Part shown: positions 24,726 to 34,706 of the stretch, piece after piece
Numbering within the stretch: the stretch's first letter is position 1
How the letters are laid out: every line of letters begins with the position of its first letter
From: Winogradskyella echinorum
GTDB taxonomy: Bacteria > Bacteroidota > Bacteroidia > Flavobacteriales > Flavobacteriaceae
Assembly: GCF_014297365.1 (NCBI RefSeq)
Contig: NZ_JACOQD010000004.1
Location: forward strand, 62,001 to 126,000
DNA: 64,000 nt
Direction of reading: 5' to 3'
Notes under the pieces: model-generated
The model's input: the letters and a program-made list of their open reading frames with translations, nothing else
Databases searched by the model: none
What the model was told of the DNA's origin: nothing
Program-made: the position numbers and the translations under genes

Positions 24726-27236
24726 ATGAAGATAAGATTATTCATAGCTTTTTTATGCCTCAATGTTATTTCTGCTTTTACGCAGACTAAGGTTAGTGGC
24801 TATGTGTACGATGAAAACAATGAAGCAATTCCTTTTGCTAATGTTTTATTTAAAGGGTCTACAGAAGGTACTATTACTAATGAAGATGGTAAATTCTATT
24901 TAGAATCTGATGAAAATTGGGATACACTAGTGGTTTCTTTTTTGGGTTTCGAAATTCAAGAATTGAAACTTACCAAACGAGTTAATTACGATTTAAAGTT
25001 TATACTCAAAGAAGAGGCATCCTCATTAGATGAAGTTTTAATAGTTACAGGTAAACAATCTAAGAAGGCTTCTGAGAATCCGGCCATTAGAATCTTAAAA
25101 AAGATTTGGGAACGCAAACGAAAAAATGGTTTAAAGCAGTTTAAGCAATACGAATACGACCAGTACGAAAAAGTTGAGTTCGATCTTAATACCATTGACA
25201 GTGCTTTAATAAAAAGTAAGCTTTTTAAAGGTATGGAGTTTGTTTTTGAAGAAGTTGATACGTCTAGTGTTACTGGAAAAACCTATCTACCAATATTCTT
25301 AAACGAATCTGTAAAAAAGATATCTGGAGACAATATTCTCAATAAAGAACGCGAAGATTTAAAAGGAAATAAAAACTCTGGGTTCAGCAACAATCAGGTA
25401 ATTATTGATTTTATAGATGATTTATACTCCGAATACAATGTGTATGATAATTATCTTAAGTTTTTCGATAAAAGCTTTGTGAGTCCACTTAGTAGAACAG
25501 GAGTGCAGACATATAACTACGTGTTGTCCGATAGTGCTTTTATAGACAATAAATGGTGTTACAATATTATATACTATCCGAGACGTAAAAACGAGCTGAC
25601 TTTTAAAGGGGATTTTTGGGTAAATGATTCTACGTATGCTATAAAGGAGATTAATCTTCAGGCTTCTAAAAGTGCTAATATAAATTGGGTGAAAGAGATT
25701 TATATAGAGCAAGAATTTGAAGTGTTAAACGATTCTGTTTTCTTAATTAAACGCGATTACTTTTTATCTGATTTTGCTTTAAATAAGAAAGAAAAATCTA
25801 GAGGTGTATACGGCAAGCGAACCACACTTTTTGATAATTATAAATTCAATCAGCCAAAGGATAAAGAATATTATGACAAAGTGGTTTATAACTACGATGA
25901 GGATGTTTATAATAGAGAAGACGACTTTTGGCAAAACAATAGATTAGAGGCTTTAAATAAAGACGAAAAAGGGGTTTATAAAATGTTAGACACCTTAAAA
26001 ACGGTTAAAAAGTTTAAGCGTCTGTATAATTTAGGTAGCATTTTAGCATCCGGTTACATTGAGTTTCCAAGTATCAATTTTGATTATGGTCCAATATTTT
26101 CAACCTTTGGATATAATGAAGTTGAAGGCTTAAGATTACGAACAGGTGGTAGAACCTATTTTGGACCTAATGATTTATGGAGGCTTGAAGGATTTTTAGC
26201 CTATGGATTTAAAGACGATAAGTTTAAATATGGAATTTCAGGTAAATGGTTACTAGATAAAAGGAGTAGGTTTACTTTATTTGGAGGTAATAGGCGCGAT
26301 GTTGAGCAAATTGGAGCAAGTTTAACAAGTTCTACCGATGTCTTAGGTCGTAGCTTAGCATCTTCTTCTGTAATAGGAACTGGTGCAAATGATAAGTTAA
26401 CAAATATCACGTTAACTAATTTTGGAATGTCAATTGAGCCAGCAAGAAATTTTGAAGTAAGACTAGACGGTAGTTTCCGAACATTGAGCTCTGCTTCACC
26501 AACATTTAGTTTAGATTATAATGATTCTGAATCATCCACAGGTATTTCATCTGAAGTAAAACAATTTGAAAGTCGATTGTCTTTGGCTTATTATCCAAAG
26601 CGTCAAATGACAGGGTTTGGTGTAGAGCGTAAAAATAAGAACGATAATTTTGCAAGACTATTCGCCCAAGTAAGTCGTGGTGATCGCAATTGGTTTGATA
26701 GTGATTTTGATTATACTAAAGTACAATTTTCGTATATACAACCATGGCAAGTTGGCGGCTTTGGTCGTTTAACTACTTCAATTGAGGCTGGTAAAACTTT
26801 TGGGGAAGTACCATTAGCTTTATTAAGTGTTGTACCAGGAAACCAAACTTATTTTTCAATTTACAATACTTTTTCTCAACTCGATTTCTACGAGTTTGTT
26901 ACAGATACTTATACTTCTATGCATATTGAGCATAATTTTAATGGACGTTTGTTTTCTCGAATTCCATTTTTAAAGAAATATAACCTTAGAGCTATAGCAA
27001 GTGTAAGAGGTGTTTGGGGTGAGTTATCAGATGAAAATATTGCACTAAGCACAACAGGCAATTTAGCCGAGATTCCTCTTGTAGCACCAGATTCTCGTAT
27101 CTACTACGAATACAGTATTGGTGTTGCTAACATTTTTAAGATACTGCGTATAGATTTTAACTTTAGAGGTAATTACCTAGATAATCCAGATGCTCGTAAA
27201 TTTGGGGTAACAGGCAGTTTTGGTTTCTACTTTTAG
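24726..27236 (+). CDS. DUF5686 outer-membrane protein with CarboxypepD_reg-like domain
   Basis: 836 residues. Signal peptide ~1-20 (FLCLNVISAFTQ), then a carboxypeptidase-regulatory-like domain (~22-100: KVSGYVYDENNEAIPFANVLFKG). The long remainder is the DUF5686 region, ending in an outer-membrane beta-barrel with aromatic-alternating strands and a final GVTGSFGFYF, a C-terminal Phe as expected for barrel assembly. The NPAIRILKKIWERKRKNGL stretch (~115) is typical of the family. Function is unknown; the domain layout resembles TonB-dependent receptors but I see no plug domain or TonB box. Its own promoter is not evident because a hairpin lies just upstream. Confidence 0.85.
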   Translation: MKIRLFIAFLCLNVISAFTQTKVSGYVYDENNEAIPFANVLFKGSTEGTITNEDGKFYLESDENWDTLVVSFLGFEIQELKLTKRVNYDLKFILKEEASSLDEVLIVTGKQSKKASENPAIRILKKIWERKRKNGLKQFKQYEYDQYEKVEFDLNTIDSALIKSKLFKGMEFVFEEVDTSSVTGKTYLPIFLNESVKKISGDNILNKEREDLKGNKNSGFSNNQVIIDFIDDLYSEYNVYDNYLKFFDKSFVSPLSRTGVQTYNYVLSDSAFIDNKWCYNIIYYPRRKNELTFKGDFWVNDSTYAIKEINLQASKSANINWVKEIYIEQEFEVLNDSVFLIKRDYFLSDFALNKKEKSRGVYGKRTTLFDNYKFNQPKDKEYYDKVVYNYDEDVYNREDDFWQNNRLEALNKDEKGVYKMLDTLKTVKKFKRLYNLGSILASGYIEFPSINFDYGPIFSTFGYNEVEGLRLRTGGRTYFGPNDLWRLEGFLAYGFKDDKFKYGISGKWLLDKRSRFTLFGGNRRDVEQIGASLTSSTDVLGRSLASSSVIGTGANDKLTNITLTNFGMSIEPARNFEVRLDGSFRTLSSASPTFSLDYNDSESSTGISSEVKQFESRLSLAYYPKRQMTGFGVERKNKNDNFARLFAQVSRGDRNWFDSDFDYTKVQFSYIQPWQVGGFGRLTTSIEAGKTFGEVPLALLSVVPGNQTYFSIYNTFSQLDFYEFVTDTYTSMHIEHNFNGRLFSRIPFLKKYNLRAIASVRGVWGELSDENIALSTTGNLAEIPLVAPDSRIYYEYSIGVANIFKILRIDFNFRGNYLDNPDARKFGVTGSFGFYF

Positions 27237-27294
27237 AATCACAGTTATATTACAAAATCAATTAGATGTCTGATTTGAATTCGCTTTAATTCAT

Positions 27295-27323
27295 TGCAAA
27301 AATCAAACAATACGTTATATTTG
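27295..27323 (+). promoter_or_regulatory. Bacteroidota promoter for ppa (TTG-N18-TATATTTG)
   Basis: The -33 TTG is at 27295-27297 and an exact -7 box TATATTTG is at 27316-27323, with the usual spacing. It predicts a leader of about 55 nt before ppa. Confidence 0.7.
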
Positions 27324-27385
27324 CACCCACTGAAGAATAGAAATATAACCTACTGATAATTACAGTAAAACAAATCAAATAGACC

Positions 27386-27910
27386 ATGTCAAAAACAGAA
27401 TTAACCTTTGATGTTTTAATAGAAATTCCGAAAGGAAGCCGTAATAAATACGAATACGATTTTACATTAAATAAGATACGTTTCGATCGTATGTTATTTT
27501 CATCTATGATGTATCCTGGAGATTATGGTTTTATTCCAGAAACTTTAGCTTTAGATAGTGATCCTTTAGATGTACTGGTTTTAGGTACAGAACCAACATA
27601 TCCTATGGTAGTAATGGAGGTGAGACCTATAGGAGTGTTTCATATGACAGATGAAAAAGGACCAGATGAGAAAATTATTTGCGTACCAGTATCAGATCCT
27701 ATATGGAGTAATAACAGAGATATCAGTGATTTAAATCCTCATAGATTAAAGGAAATTGAACATTTTTTTCAAGTATATAAAGATTTAGAAGAAAAGAAAG
27801 TAGATGTTGGTGGATGGGGAGATGCAGATGAAGCTGTAAAAATCTATCACGAATGTGTTAAGCGTTATGATGAAAGTGAACACAAAAAGAAACGCACGTT
27901 TACCATATAA
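27386..27910 (+). CDS. ppa: Inorganic pyrophosphatase, family I
   Basis: 174 residues. It hydrolyses pyrophosphate to phosphate in the cytoplasm with Mg2+. Family features are EIPKGSRNKYEYD (16-28), YPGDYGFIPET, the metal-binding DSDPLDVLVLG and a final KxYxEC region. The first Asp of the signature is followed by Ser rather than Gly, a small change that keeps all acidic ligands. hppA, the membrane pyrophosphatase, follows in the same direction after a terminator and its own -7 box, so both pyrophosphate enzymes lie together but seem separately transcribed. Confidence 0.96.
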   Translation: MSKTELTFDVLIEIPKGSRNKYEYDFTLNKIRFDRMLFSSMMYPGDYGFIPETLALDSDPLDVLVLGTEPTYPMVVMEVRPIGVFHMTDEKGPDEKIICVPVSDPIWSNNRDISDLNPHRLKEIEHFFQVYKDLEEKKVDVGGWGDADEAVKIYHECVKRYDESEHKKKRTFTI

Positions 27911-27958
27911 TTATAGATATTGTAGAAACAACATATTTATATAGTATTTAAATAAGAG

Positions 27959-27992
27959 AAAAGCAATATTGAGTAATTAATATTGCTTTTTT
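27959..27992 (+). terminator. Terminator after ppa
   Basis: Stem AAAAGCAATATT / AATATTGCTTTT with an 8-nt loop and a T run. Confidence 0.8.
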
Positions 27993-28014
27993 CGTAATAT
28001 TTGATTGAATTTAC

Positions 28015-28022
28015 TACTTTTG
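28015..28022 (+). promoter_or_regulatory. Bacteroidota -7 promoter box (TACTTTTG) for hppA
   Basis: An exact TAnnTTTG match lies 36 nt before the hppA start and just after the ppa terminator. No -33 TTG is found at normal spacing. Confidence 0.55.
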
Positions 28023-28058
28023 CCCAGCTAAAAATAAATCGAAATAAATATTTATAAT

Positions 28059-30479
28059 ATGGAATCAATGATGATTTACATGCCAATAGCGTTGGCACTT
28101 TTAGGGTTAATTTACATGCTTGTAAAGCAATCTTGGGTTATGAAACAAGATGCTGGAGATGGTAAGATGAAAGAAATTTCAGATCACATCTACGAAGGTG
28201 CTTTAGCTTTCTTAAATGCTGAATATAGGCTACTTGCAATTTTTGTTGTTATTGTAGCGGCATTATTAGCAGTGGTATCATTTGTTGTGCCAACAACTCA
28301 TTGGTTAATTGTTATTGCTTTTATATTTGGTGCTGTGTTTTCGGCATTCGCTGGTAACATCGGTATGAAAATAGCAACAAAAACCAATGTTAGAACTACA
28401 CAAGCTGCACGTACAAGCTTGCCAAATGCACTAAAAATATCTTTTGGAGGCGGTACTGTAATGGGACTTGGAGTTGCAGGTTTAGCTGTATTAGGTTTAA
28501 CAATATTCTTTATCATATTTTTCCATGTGTTTATGGACGGTGTTTGGACAAATACAATGGATATGACCATAGTATTAGAAACACTTGCAGGTTTTTCACT
28601 TGGAGCAGAGTCTATTGCCTTATTCGCAAGAGTAGGTGGTGGTATTTACACTAAGGCTGCAGATGTAGGAGCCGATTTAGTTGGTAAGGTAGAAGCTGGT
28701 ATTCCAGAAGATGACCCTCGTAATCCTGCTACCATAGCAGATAACGTTGGTGATAATGTAGGTGATGTTGCAGGTATGGGAGCTGATTTGTTTGGATCTT
28801 ATGTTGCAACAGTTTTAGCTGCAATGGTACTTGGTAACTATGTGATTAAAGATATGGGTGGAAATATTGGTGAGGCCTTTGGAGGTATTGGTCCAATATT
28901 ATTACCAATGGCAATCGCTGGTGCAGGTATTATTATTTCCATTATCGGAACTATGTTGGTGAAAATTAAAAATAATGATGCTAAAGAGGCTCAAGTAATG
29001 GGAGCTTTAAACATAGGTAACTGGACTTCTATTGTTTTGGTTGCAGCTGCATGTTTTGCATTGTGTATGTATATGCTTCCTGAAACTATGAAAATGAATT
29101 TCTTTGGGGAAGGCTTACAAGAAATTTCTTCAATGCGCGTATTCTATGCTACTTTAGTAGGTTTATTTGTAGGTGCTATGATTTCTTCTGTTACTGAATA
29201 CTATACTGGTTTAGGTAAAAAACCAATTTTAAATATTGTACAACAATCATCTACAGGTGCAGGTACAAACATAATTGCTGGTTTAGCAACAGGTATGATT
29301 TCTACATTCCCTTCAGTATTATTATTTGCTGGCGCTATATGGGCATCTTATGCTTTTGCAGGATTTTATGGAGTTGCTTTAGCAGCTTCTGCAATGATGG
29401 CAACTACCGCAATGCAGTTAGCTATTGATGCTTTCGGACCAATTTCTGATAATGCAGGTGGTATTGCAGAAATGAGCGAACAAGAGCCAATCGTTAGAGA
29501 GCGTACAGATATTTTAGATTCAGTTGGTAATACAACTGCTGCAACTGGTAAAGGATTTGCTATTGCTTCTGCAGCTTTAACGTCTTTAGCATTATTTGCT
29601 GCATATGTAACCTTTACAGGTATTGACGGAATTAACATATTTAAAGCACCAGTATTAGCTATGCTATTTGTTGGTGGTATGGTGCCAGTAGTATTCTCTG
29701 CATTAGCAATGAATGCCGTTGGTAAAGCAGCTATGGAAATGGTAGAAGAAGTACGTCGTCAATTTAGAGATATTCCAGGTATTATGGAAGGAACTGGGAA
29801 GCCAGAATATGACAAATGTGTAGCAATTTCTACACAAGCTTCTTTAAAAGAAATGATGCTACCAGGTTTATTAACTATTGGTTTTCCATTAGTAATAGCT
29901 TTTGTGCCAATGTTATTTGGTATGAGTCATATTGCCATAGCTGAAATGTTAGGTGGTTATATGGCTGGTGTTACAGTATCAGGTGTACTATGGGCAATCT
30001 TTCAAAACAATGCTGGTGGAGCTTGGGATAACGCTAAGAAATCTTTTGAAGCTGGTGTTGAGATAAATGGAGAAATGACTTATAAAGGATCCGATGCCCA
30101 CAAAGCAGCCGTAACAGGTGATACTGTTGGAGATCCATTTAAAGATACATCTGGCCCTTCAATGAATATATTAATTAAGTTAACATGTCTTATTGGTTTA
30201 GTTATTGCTCCAATCTTAGGTGGTCATACTGATGATACAGCATTAGCTAATAATTCGGATGAGGTTAATATAGAGATGACGGTAGAGTCTCAAGATATAG
30301 CTAAAGCAACAGTTGATTTTTCTACCATAAAAAATGGTGAGAAAGTTATGGAGACCATTGTTTTTGAAGGTACACAAGCTGAAGTAGAAAAAGAATTAAA
30401 AGCTTTTGAAGCAAGTTTGAAAAATCAAACGAATGATATTAAAAAAGAAATTGAAAAAGTTGATATAACTAAACAATAA
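28059..30479 (+). CDS. hppA: Membrane-bound ion-pumping pyrophosphatase, K+-dependent type
   Basis: 806 residues with about 16 membrane helices. It couples pyrophosphate hydrolysis to pumping of Na+ and/or H+. The substrate site is visible as [21 protein letters not shown] and [25 protein letters not shown] (~205-245). Near residue 489 the sequence is [10 protein letters not shown]; an Ala at the position where K+-independent enzymes have Lys marks the K+-dependent group, in which Na+-pumping members fall. The last ~75 residues (after [10 protein letters not shown]) are a charged, soluble extension with a helical KEIEKVD end, longer than in most relatives. The pumped ion is inferred, not shown. 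Confidence 0.94.
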   Translation: MESMMIYMPIALALLGLIYMLVKQSWVMKQDAGDGKMKEISDHIYEGALAFLNAEYRLLAIFVVIVAALLAVVSFVVPTTHWLIVIAFIFGAVFSAFAGNIGMKIATKTNVRTTQAARTSLPNALKISFGGGTVMGLGVAGLAVLGLTIFFIIFFHVFMDGVWTNTMDMTIVLETLAGFSLGAESIALFARVGGGIYTKAADVGADLVGKVEAGIPEDDPRNPATIADNVGDNVGDVAGMGADLFGSYVATVLAAMVLGNYVIKDMGGNIGEAFGGIGPILLPMAIAGAGIIISIIGTMLVKIKNNDAKEAQVMGALNIGNWTSIVLVAAACFALCMYMLPETMKMNFFGEGLQEISSMRVFYATLVGLFVGAMISSVTEYYTGLGKKPILNIVQQSSTGAGTNIIAGLATGMISTFPSVLLFAGAIWASYAFAGFYGVALAASAMMATTAMQLAIDAFGPISDNAGGIAEMSEQEPIVRERTDILDSVGNTTAATGKGFAIASAALTSLALFAAYVTFTGIDGINIFKAPVLAMLFVGGMVPVVFSALAMNAVGKAAMEMVEEVRRQFRDIPGIMEGTGKPEYDKCVAISTQASLKEMMLPGLLTIGFPLVIAFVPMLFGMSHIAIAEMLGGYMAGVTVSGVLWAIFQNNAGGAWDNAKKSFEAGVEINGEMTYKGSDAHKAAVTGDTVGDPFKDTSGPSMNILIKLTCLIGLVIAPILGGHTDDTALANNSDEVNIEMTVESQDIAKATVDFSTIKNGEKVMETIVFEGTQAEVEKELKAFEASLKNQTNDIKKEIEKVDITKQ

Positions 30480-30498
30480 GCTTAATACAATAACTGTT

Positions 30499-30533
30499 AA
30501 AAACCCTCATATATTATTTATGAGGGTTTTTTG
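30499..30533 (+). terminator. Terminator after hppA
   Basis: Stem AAAACCCTCATA / TATGAGGGTTTT with a 7-nt loop followed by TTTTG. Confidence 0.85.
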
Positions 30534-30629
30534 TTTTATAATATGAAGTAGGAATTTAATAATTTAAGCTGTTATATATAAAAGAGTCAATATATTTTGA
30601 CTACCATCAATTTATTAAACCAACACTTT

Positions 30630-32441
30630 ATGAAAAACATTAAAAAATTCCCCAATCTTATTTTAATGCTTCTATTTGCTTTAACTACTATAACATCTTG
30701 TGAAAAGGATGATGGCAATTCAGGAGATCAACAACAAGAAATTATACCAGATACGTTTTCAGAATATTTTGGAAATCAAGTTTCAAGAAATTTCTTGGGT
30801 AATGTAATTGATATAAATAAAAATCCTATTGAAGGTGTTACAGTAACAATTGGTAATGAAACTGCCACTACAGACAGTAATGGTGTATTTATGATTAATA
30901 ATGCAAACGTAAAAGAGCGTTTTGGTTATGTTAAAGCTGAAAAAGCTGGTTATATCCATGGCTCTCGAAGTGTTGTTCCTTCTAATGGAACCAATAAAGT
31001 GACTATTATGCTGCTGGAAGCTACAGTTGCAGGTACAATAAATAGTGGTTCTGCCGAAACGGTTTCTATGGGTAACGGAAGTTCAGTGAGTTTTGACGGT
31101 AATTTCGTTAAGGCTGATGGTTCTGAATATTCTGGCACAGTAGATGTAATTATGCACCATTTAGATCCTGCGGATGACGATATGGCTGTGCAAATGCCAG
31201 GTATGTTATATGCTGAAAATGAAAATGGAGCAGAGCGAATGCTTCAAACGTTAGGCATGTTAGCTGTAGAATTAAGAGGCACAAATGGTGAAGACTTAAA
31301 TTTACCAGAAGGTTCTTCTTCTGAAATTAAAATTCCTGTCGATGCTAGTTTAATGGGTATAGCACCTTCAACTATTCCACTTTGGTATTTTGATGAAGTA
31401 AATGGCTATTGGAAAGAAGAAGGACAAGCAACTTTACAAGGAAATATGTATGTTGGTACAGTAGCCCATTTTTCATTCTGGAATTGCGATATACCAGCAG
31501 AGGCTATAACACTTTGTGTAACAGCCACAGATGAAGACGGTAATATTTTAAATAATTTATATACAAGTATTACAAGTGCCACTTTTGGGTCTCGTGGAGG
31601 CTATATTAACGATAGTGGAGAAGTTTGCGGTTTTGTACCAAGTGGTGAAACTTTAGAGTTAGCTATTTTTAGTTATGATTTCTGTGGAAGTGAGCCTTTA
31701 TATTCTCAAGTTATAGGACCATTTTCAGTGGATTCTAGTATTTCAGTAGTAGTACCTTATAGTACAGACATTATTGCAGAAACTGTTATTGGAAACTTTA
31801 ATACTTGCGATGGTAATGCGGTAACTGATGGTTATGTGCAATTGCGTTATGGTTACCAAACATTTATAGATGCTGTTAATGATGGTACATTTGAAATTAA
31901 TATGTTACGTTGCGAAGATGACAATACCTTTAATATAAAAGCGAGCGATTACGTAAACTTACAGACAACAGATAGTATTAGTTATACTTTTACAACTCCA
32001 TTAACTAATATTGGAACGATAAGTGCCTGTAACTCTATAACTGAATTTATACAATACTCTATTGATAATGGAGATAGTGTTATTGTATTCGAAAACATTT
32101 ACGCTAATTTTTATCCTGATTCGCCAAACTATAATGGTCCAGCCGTTAATATTGGAGGTTCAGGAAGTGATGGTAATTGCTTTTATATGGAAGGCAGGCT
32201 TTCGGAAGAACCTTACGAAGGAACTTACGATTTTTTTGATTGGAATGATAATACTGATACAGGTTTTAATATTGCTGAATGTATTAACATGTCTAATATT
32301 AACAATAATGTAACTTACAATTTAACCACTATTGGCCAAATAGGTGAATATATAGACGTTAATTTTAGTGGCTCTTACGAAGATTATGATGGGAATCCAC
32401 ATACAATTTCTGGTGTAGTTCATGTTTTAAGAGATAACTAG
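30630..32441 (+). CDS. Large lipoprotein with CarboxypepD_reg-like domain, hypothetical
   Basis: 603 residues from ATG 30630; the frame can be opened at TTG 30597, but this places 11 extra residues before a normal lipoprotein signal (LLFALTTITSCEKDD). After an acidic linker comes FSEYFGNQVSRNFLGNVIDINKNPIEGVTVTIGN..., a carboxypeptidase-regulatory-like beta-sandwich (~45-130). The middle is beta-rich and cysteine-containing. The last ~135 residues form a separate domain (IQYSIDNGDSVIVFENIYAN ... GEYIDVNFSGSY ... VVHVLRDN). That C-terminal domain recurs alone in the lipoprotein at 48915-49388, and the N-terminal part recurs alone in the next gene. Surface location is likely; function unknown. 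Confidence 0.8.
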   Translation: MKNIKKFPNLILMLLFALTTITSCEKDDGNSGDQQQEIIPDTFSEYFGNQVSRNFLGNVIDINKNPIEGVTVTIGNETATTDSNGVFMINNANVKERFGYVKAEKAGYIHGSRSVVPSNGTNKVTIMLLEATVAGTINSGSAETVSMGNGSSVSFDGNFVKADGSEYSGTVDVIMHHLDPADDDMAVQMPGMLYAENENGAERMLQTLGMLAVELRGTNGEDLNLPEGSSSEIKIPVDASLMGIAPSTIPLWYFDEVNGYWKEEGQATLQGNMYVGTVAHFSFWNCDIPAEAITLCVTATDEDGNILNNLYTSITSATFGSRGGYINDSGEVCGFVPSGETLELAIFSYDFCGSEPLYSQVIGPFSVDSSISVVVPYSTDIIAETVIGNFNTCDGNAVTDGYVQLRYGYQTFIDAVNDGTFEINMLRCEDDNTFNIKASDYVNLQTTDSISYTFTTPLTNIGTISACNSITEFIQYSIDNGDSVIVFENIYANFYPDSPNYNGPAVNIGGSGSDGNCFYMEGRLSEEPYEGTYDFFDWNDNTDTGFNIAECINMSNINNNVTYNLTTIGQIGEYIDVNFSGSYEDYDGNPHTISGVVHVLRDN

Positions 32442-32461
32442 CCAAACGTTAAATAAATAAT

Positions 32462-32494
32462 AAATAGCCTTCAATTTTTTGAAGGCTATTTTAT
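32462..32494 (+). terminator. Terminator after the large lipoprotein gene
   Basis: Thirteen-base-pair perfect stem AAATAGCCTTCAA / TTGAAGGCTATTT with a 4-nt loop and a T-rich tail. Confidence 0.85.
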
Positions 32495-32564
32495 TTGTAA
32501 GACTTTTAACGCAACCATTTAGAGATTTTTACATCTTATAAGTGAGAATTATCATCAATCAGTT

Positions 32565-32996
32565 ATGAAATCAATCAAATCAATTTCTATAGTCCTAGCT
32601 ATATCTTTTCTTAGCATATCTGCTTGTATAAAAAGTAATGCTTCTTCAGATGAAAAGGAAGAGGTTGACAGCCTTAATACCTTATCAGAATATTTAGGTG
32701 AAAAAATTGAAAAAGATTTTGAGGGTAATGTTGTTGATGACGAAGGAAACCCACTAAAAAGCGCTATTATTATAATAGGTGGCAAATCTACGATGACTAA
32801 CAGTAATGGAGCTTTTACAATTAAAGAGGCTACTATCAATACAAATGCTGCGTTTTTAAAAGTTAAAAAGGAAGGTTATAAAGACATCTCTAGAAGTATT
32901 GATGATGCCTCTAACAATATATCAATTATACTATCTAAAATAGATGAGCAATGTTTATTTTGGTTTTGTAGGCATAACCATTCATTACTTAATTAA
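32565..32996 (+). CDS. Short paralogue of the preceding lipoprotein (N-terminal half only)
   Basis: 143 residues. Lipoprotein signal peptide with SISAC lipobox at about residue 21. Residues ~40-125 match the N-terminal part of the upstream lipoprotein: LSEYLGEKIEKDFEGNVVDDEGNPLKSA against FSEYFGNQVSRNFLGNVIDINKNPIEGV, then the same TxxxTNSNGAFTI and SRSI blocks. The homology stops about residue 125, and the protein ends in an unrelated QCLFWFCRHNHSLLN tail. This may be a complete small protein or the remnant of a longer copy cut by a frameshift or deletion; no downstream remnant is visible in the short gap before the terminator. Function unknown. Confidence 0.65.
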   Translation: MKSIKSISIVLAISFLSISACIKSNASSDEKEEVDSLNTLSEYLGEKIEKDFEGNVVDDEGNPLKSAIIIIGGKSTMTNSNGAFTIKEATINTNAAFLKVKKEGYKDISRSIDDASNNISIILSKIDEQCLFWFCRHNHSLLN

Positions 32997-33003
32997 TAAA
33001 TAA

Positions 33004-33033
33004 AAAAGCCTTCTCAATAAAGAAGGCTTTTAT
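33004..33033. terminator. Bidirectional terminator
   Basis: Stem AAAAGCCTTCT / AGAAGGCTTTT with a 6-nt loop. It lies between the convergent ends of the short lipoprotein (+) and the M28 peptidase (-). Confidence 0.85.
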
Positions 33034-33034
33034 T

Positions 33035-34591
33035 TTAATTTCTACCACCATCACGTTGTGGTGAGCGAGGTGAAGGCCAAGTACGTTGTTTCCCTGTTCT
33101 AGGATTCATAGGTAATACAATTTTTTCTCTTGATGTGGTTTCATCATCTTCAGAAGCCATATAGGCTAAAATTGCAGTGAGAATAGCATTGTTTCTAACA
33201 TCATCAAAAATTATTTTGTCGTAAGTATCTCTGTTAGTGTGCCAAGTATAATTCCAATACGACCAATTTAAAGCACTTAAATTAAACGCTGGTGCACCTG
33301 CGGCAACAAATGAGGCATTATCAGAACCTCCACCACTTGGATTGCCTGGGAAATTAGTTTCAATATGTTTTGTAATATCTCTAGGTACTGCATATAACCA
33401 ACTCGATAAATAGTCATAAGCATGTAGAAAACCGGCACCAGAAATATTTACAACACGCCCTGTACCATTATCTTGATTAAACAGTGCTTGTACATTCTTT
33501 ACAATTTCAGGATGATCTTCTACAAAAGCTCTAGAGCCATTAAGTCCTTGTTCTTCACTTCCCCAATGACCGACTAAAATTGTACGTTTTGGATTAGGAT
33601 AGTATTTTTTGAGTAGACGCATGGCTTCCATCATAACTAAGGTACCTGTGCCATTATCTGTAGCTCCAGTTCCACCATCCCACGAATCGAAATGTGCAGA
33701 AAGAATAATATATTCATCTGGCTTCTCAGAGCCTTTTATTTCTGCAATCGTATTAAATGTAGGTATACGTCCTAATTCTTTAGACTTGGCAACTACATGC
33801 AATTTTGGTGTATTACCAGATTCTGCTAAACGGTATAACATTCCATAATCTTCAAGTTCTAAATCTACCGTTGGAATCTTCTTAGTCCGAGCACTAAAAA
33901 TTTTGTTTACACCAAAGCCTCTAGACCAATAACTTGCAACAATGCCAGCGGCTCCTGCGTCCTCCAACACTGTTATAATTGACCTCGTGTTATAGCCAGT
34001 TCTACCAATATTTTCTCTCCACTCTTTAGATTGTGCGTTGCGTTCATCTTTCATTTTTTCAAATGAGTCTTCAGTTGCAAATTCTTCCCAGTTATAATCA
34101 GGACGACCAGTTGGTTGTTTCATGGATACTAATACAAACTTTCCTTTTACATTAGGCAACCATTTTTGAAATGACAATGAATCTTTTATGTTTTCAGGTA
34201 GTGTTATTACATCTGCTGTAACTCCTTTGTCTGATGTGCTAGGATTCCAAGCGAGTTGCATACCTCTAAGGGATTGCACTCTTGGTGAAATCATATCAAT
34301 ATGAGTAATGCCACGTTCCCAGCCACGCCATTCTCCCCATTTTTCATTTCGAGCCGTAACTCCCCAAGATTTATATTTTGCAACAGCCCAATCGTGTGCT
34401 TGTTGCATTTGTGGTGTACCTACTAATCGTGGACCTATGATATCTAACATTTCGTGTGCTAAAGGTTCTAGTTGTGAGTTTTCATTGGCTTCTTTAATTA
34501 TACTTTCAATAACTGGATTTTTGTCTTGCGCATTTAAACTGCTAAAGCAAAAGCCTAATGCTAAAACAGTGGTGATTAATAATTGTTTCAT
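33035..34591 (-). CDS. Secreted M28 family metallopeptidase with PA-type insert
   Basis: 518 residues. Signal peptide ~1-21 (SSLNAQ). Residues ~110-270 resemble a PA (protease-associated) insert. The M28 zinc site is present: AHFDSWDGGTGATDNG near residue 299, the catalytic GHWGSEEQGLNGSRAF, FNQDNGTG, GGSDNASF, and the last ligand His in YTWHTNRDTYD. It should remove N-terminal residues or split dipeptides outside the inner membrane. The C-terminal ~25 residues are rich in Arg, Pro and Gly and end GGRN, recalling the basic tails of the GLPGLI proteins nearby. It is transcribed alone. Confidence 0.92.
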   Translation of the reverse strand: MKQLLITTVLALGFCFSSLNAQDKNPVIESIIKEANENSQLEPLAHEMLDIIGPRLVGTPQMQQAHDWAVAKYKSWGVTARNEKWGEWRGWERGITHIDMISPRVQSLRGMQLAWNPSTSDKGVTADVITLPENIKDSLSFQKWLPNVKGKFVLVSMKQPTGRPDYNWEEFATEDSFEKMKDERNAQSKEWRENIGRTGYNTRSIITVLEDAGAAGIVASYWSRGFGVNKIFSARTKKIPTVDLELEDYGMLYRLAESGNTPKLHVVAKSKELGRIPTFNTIAEIKGSEKPDEYIILSAHFDSWDGGTGATDNGTGTLVMMEAMRLLKKYYPNPKRTILVGHWGSEEQGLNGSRAFVEDHPEIVKNVQALFNQDNGTGRVVNISGAGFLHAYDYLSSWLYAVPRDITKHIETNFPGNPSGGGSDNASFVAAGAPAFNLSALNWSYWNYTWHTNRDTYDKIIFDDVRNNAILTAILAYMASEDDETTSREKIVLPMNPRTGKQRTWPSPRSPQRDGGRN

Positions 34592-34650
34592 TTTTAGTTG
34601 GTTTTGGGTTTTAAATTACAATTTTTGAGTGACACTTTATGTTAAAAAAT

Positions 34651-34687
34651 AAAACCCATTAGTATTAAATCTACTAATGGGTTTTTT
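34651..34687. terminator. Terminator downstream of the TonB-receptor-like gene
   Basis: Stem AAAACCCATTAGTA / TACTAATGGGTTTT with a 7-nt loop. It lies 20 nt past the stop of the - strand barrel gene; the + strand T run makes it symmetric. Confidence 0.8.
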
Positions 34688-34706
34688 AAATAAAGTATTT
34701 TGTTTT

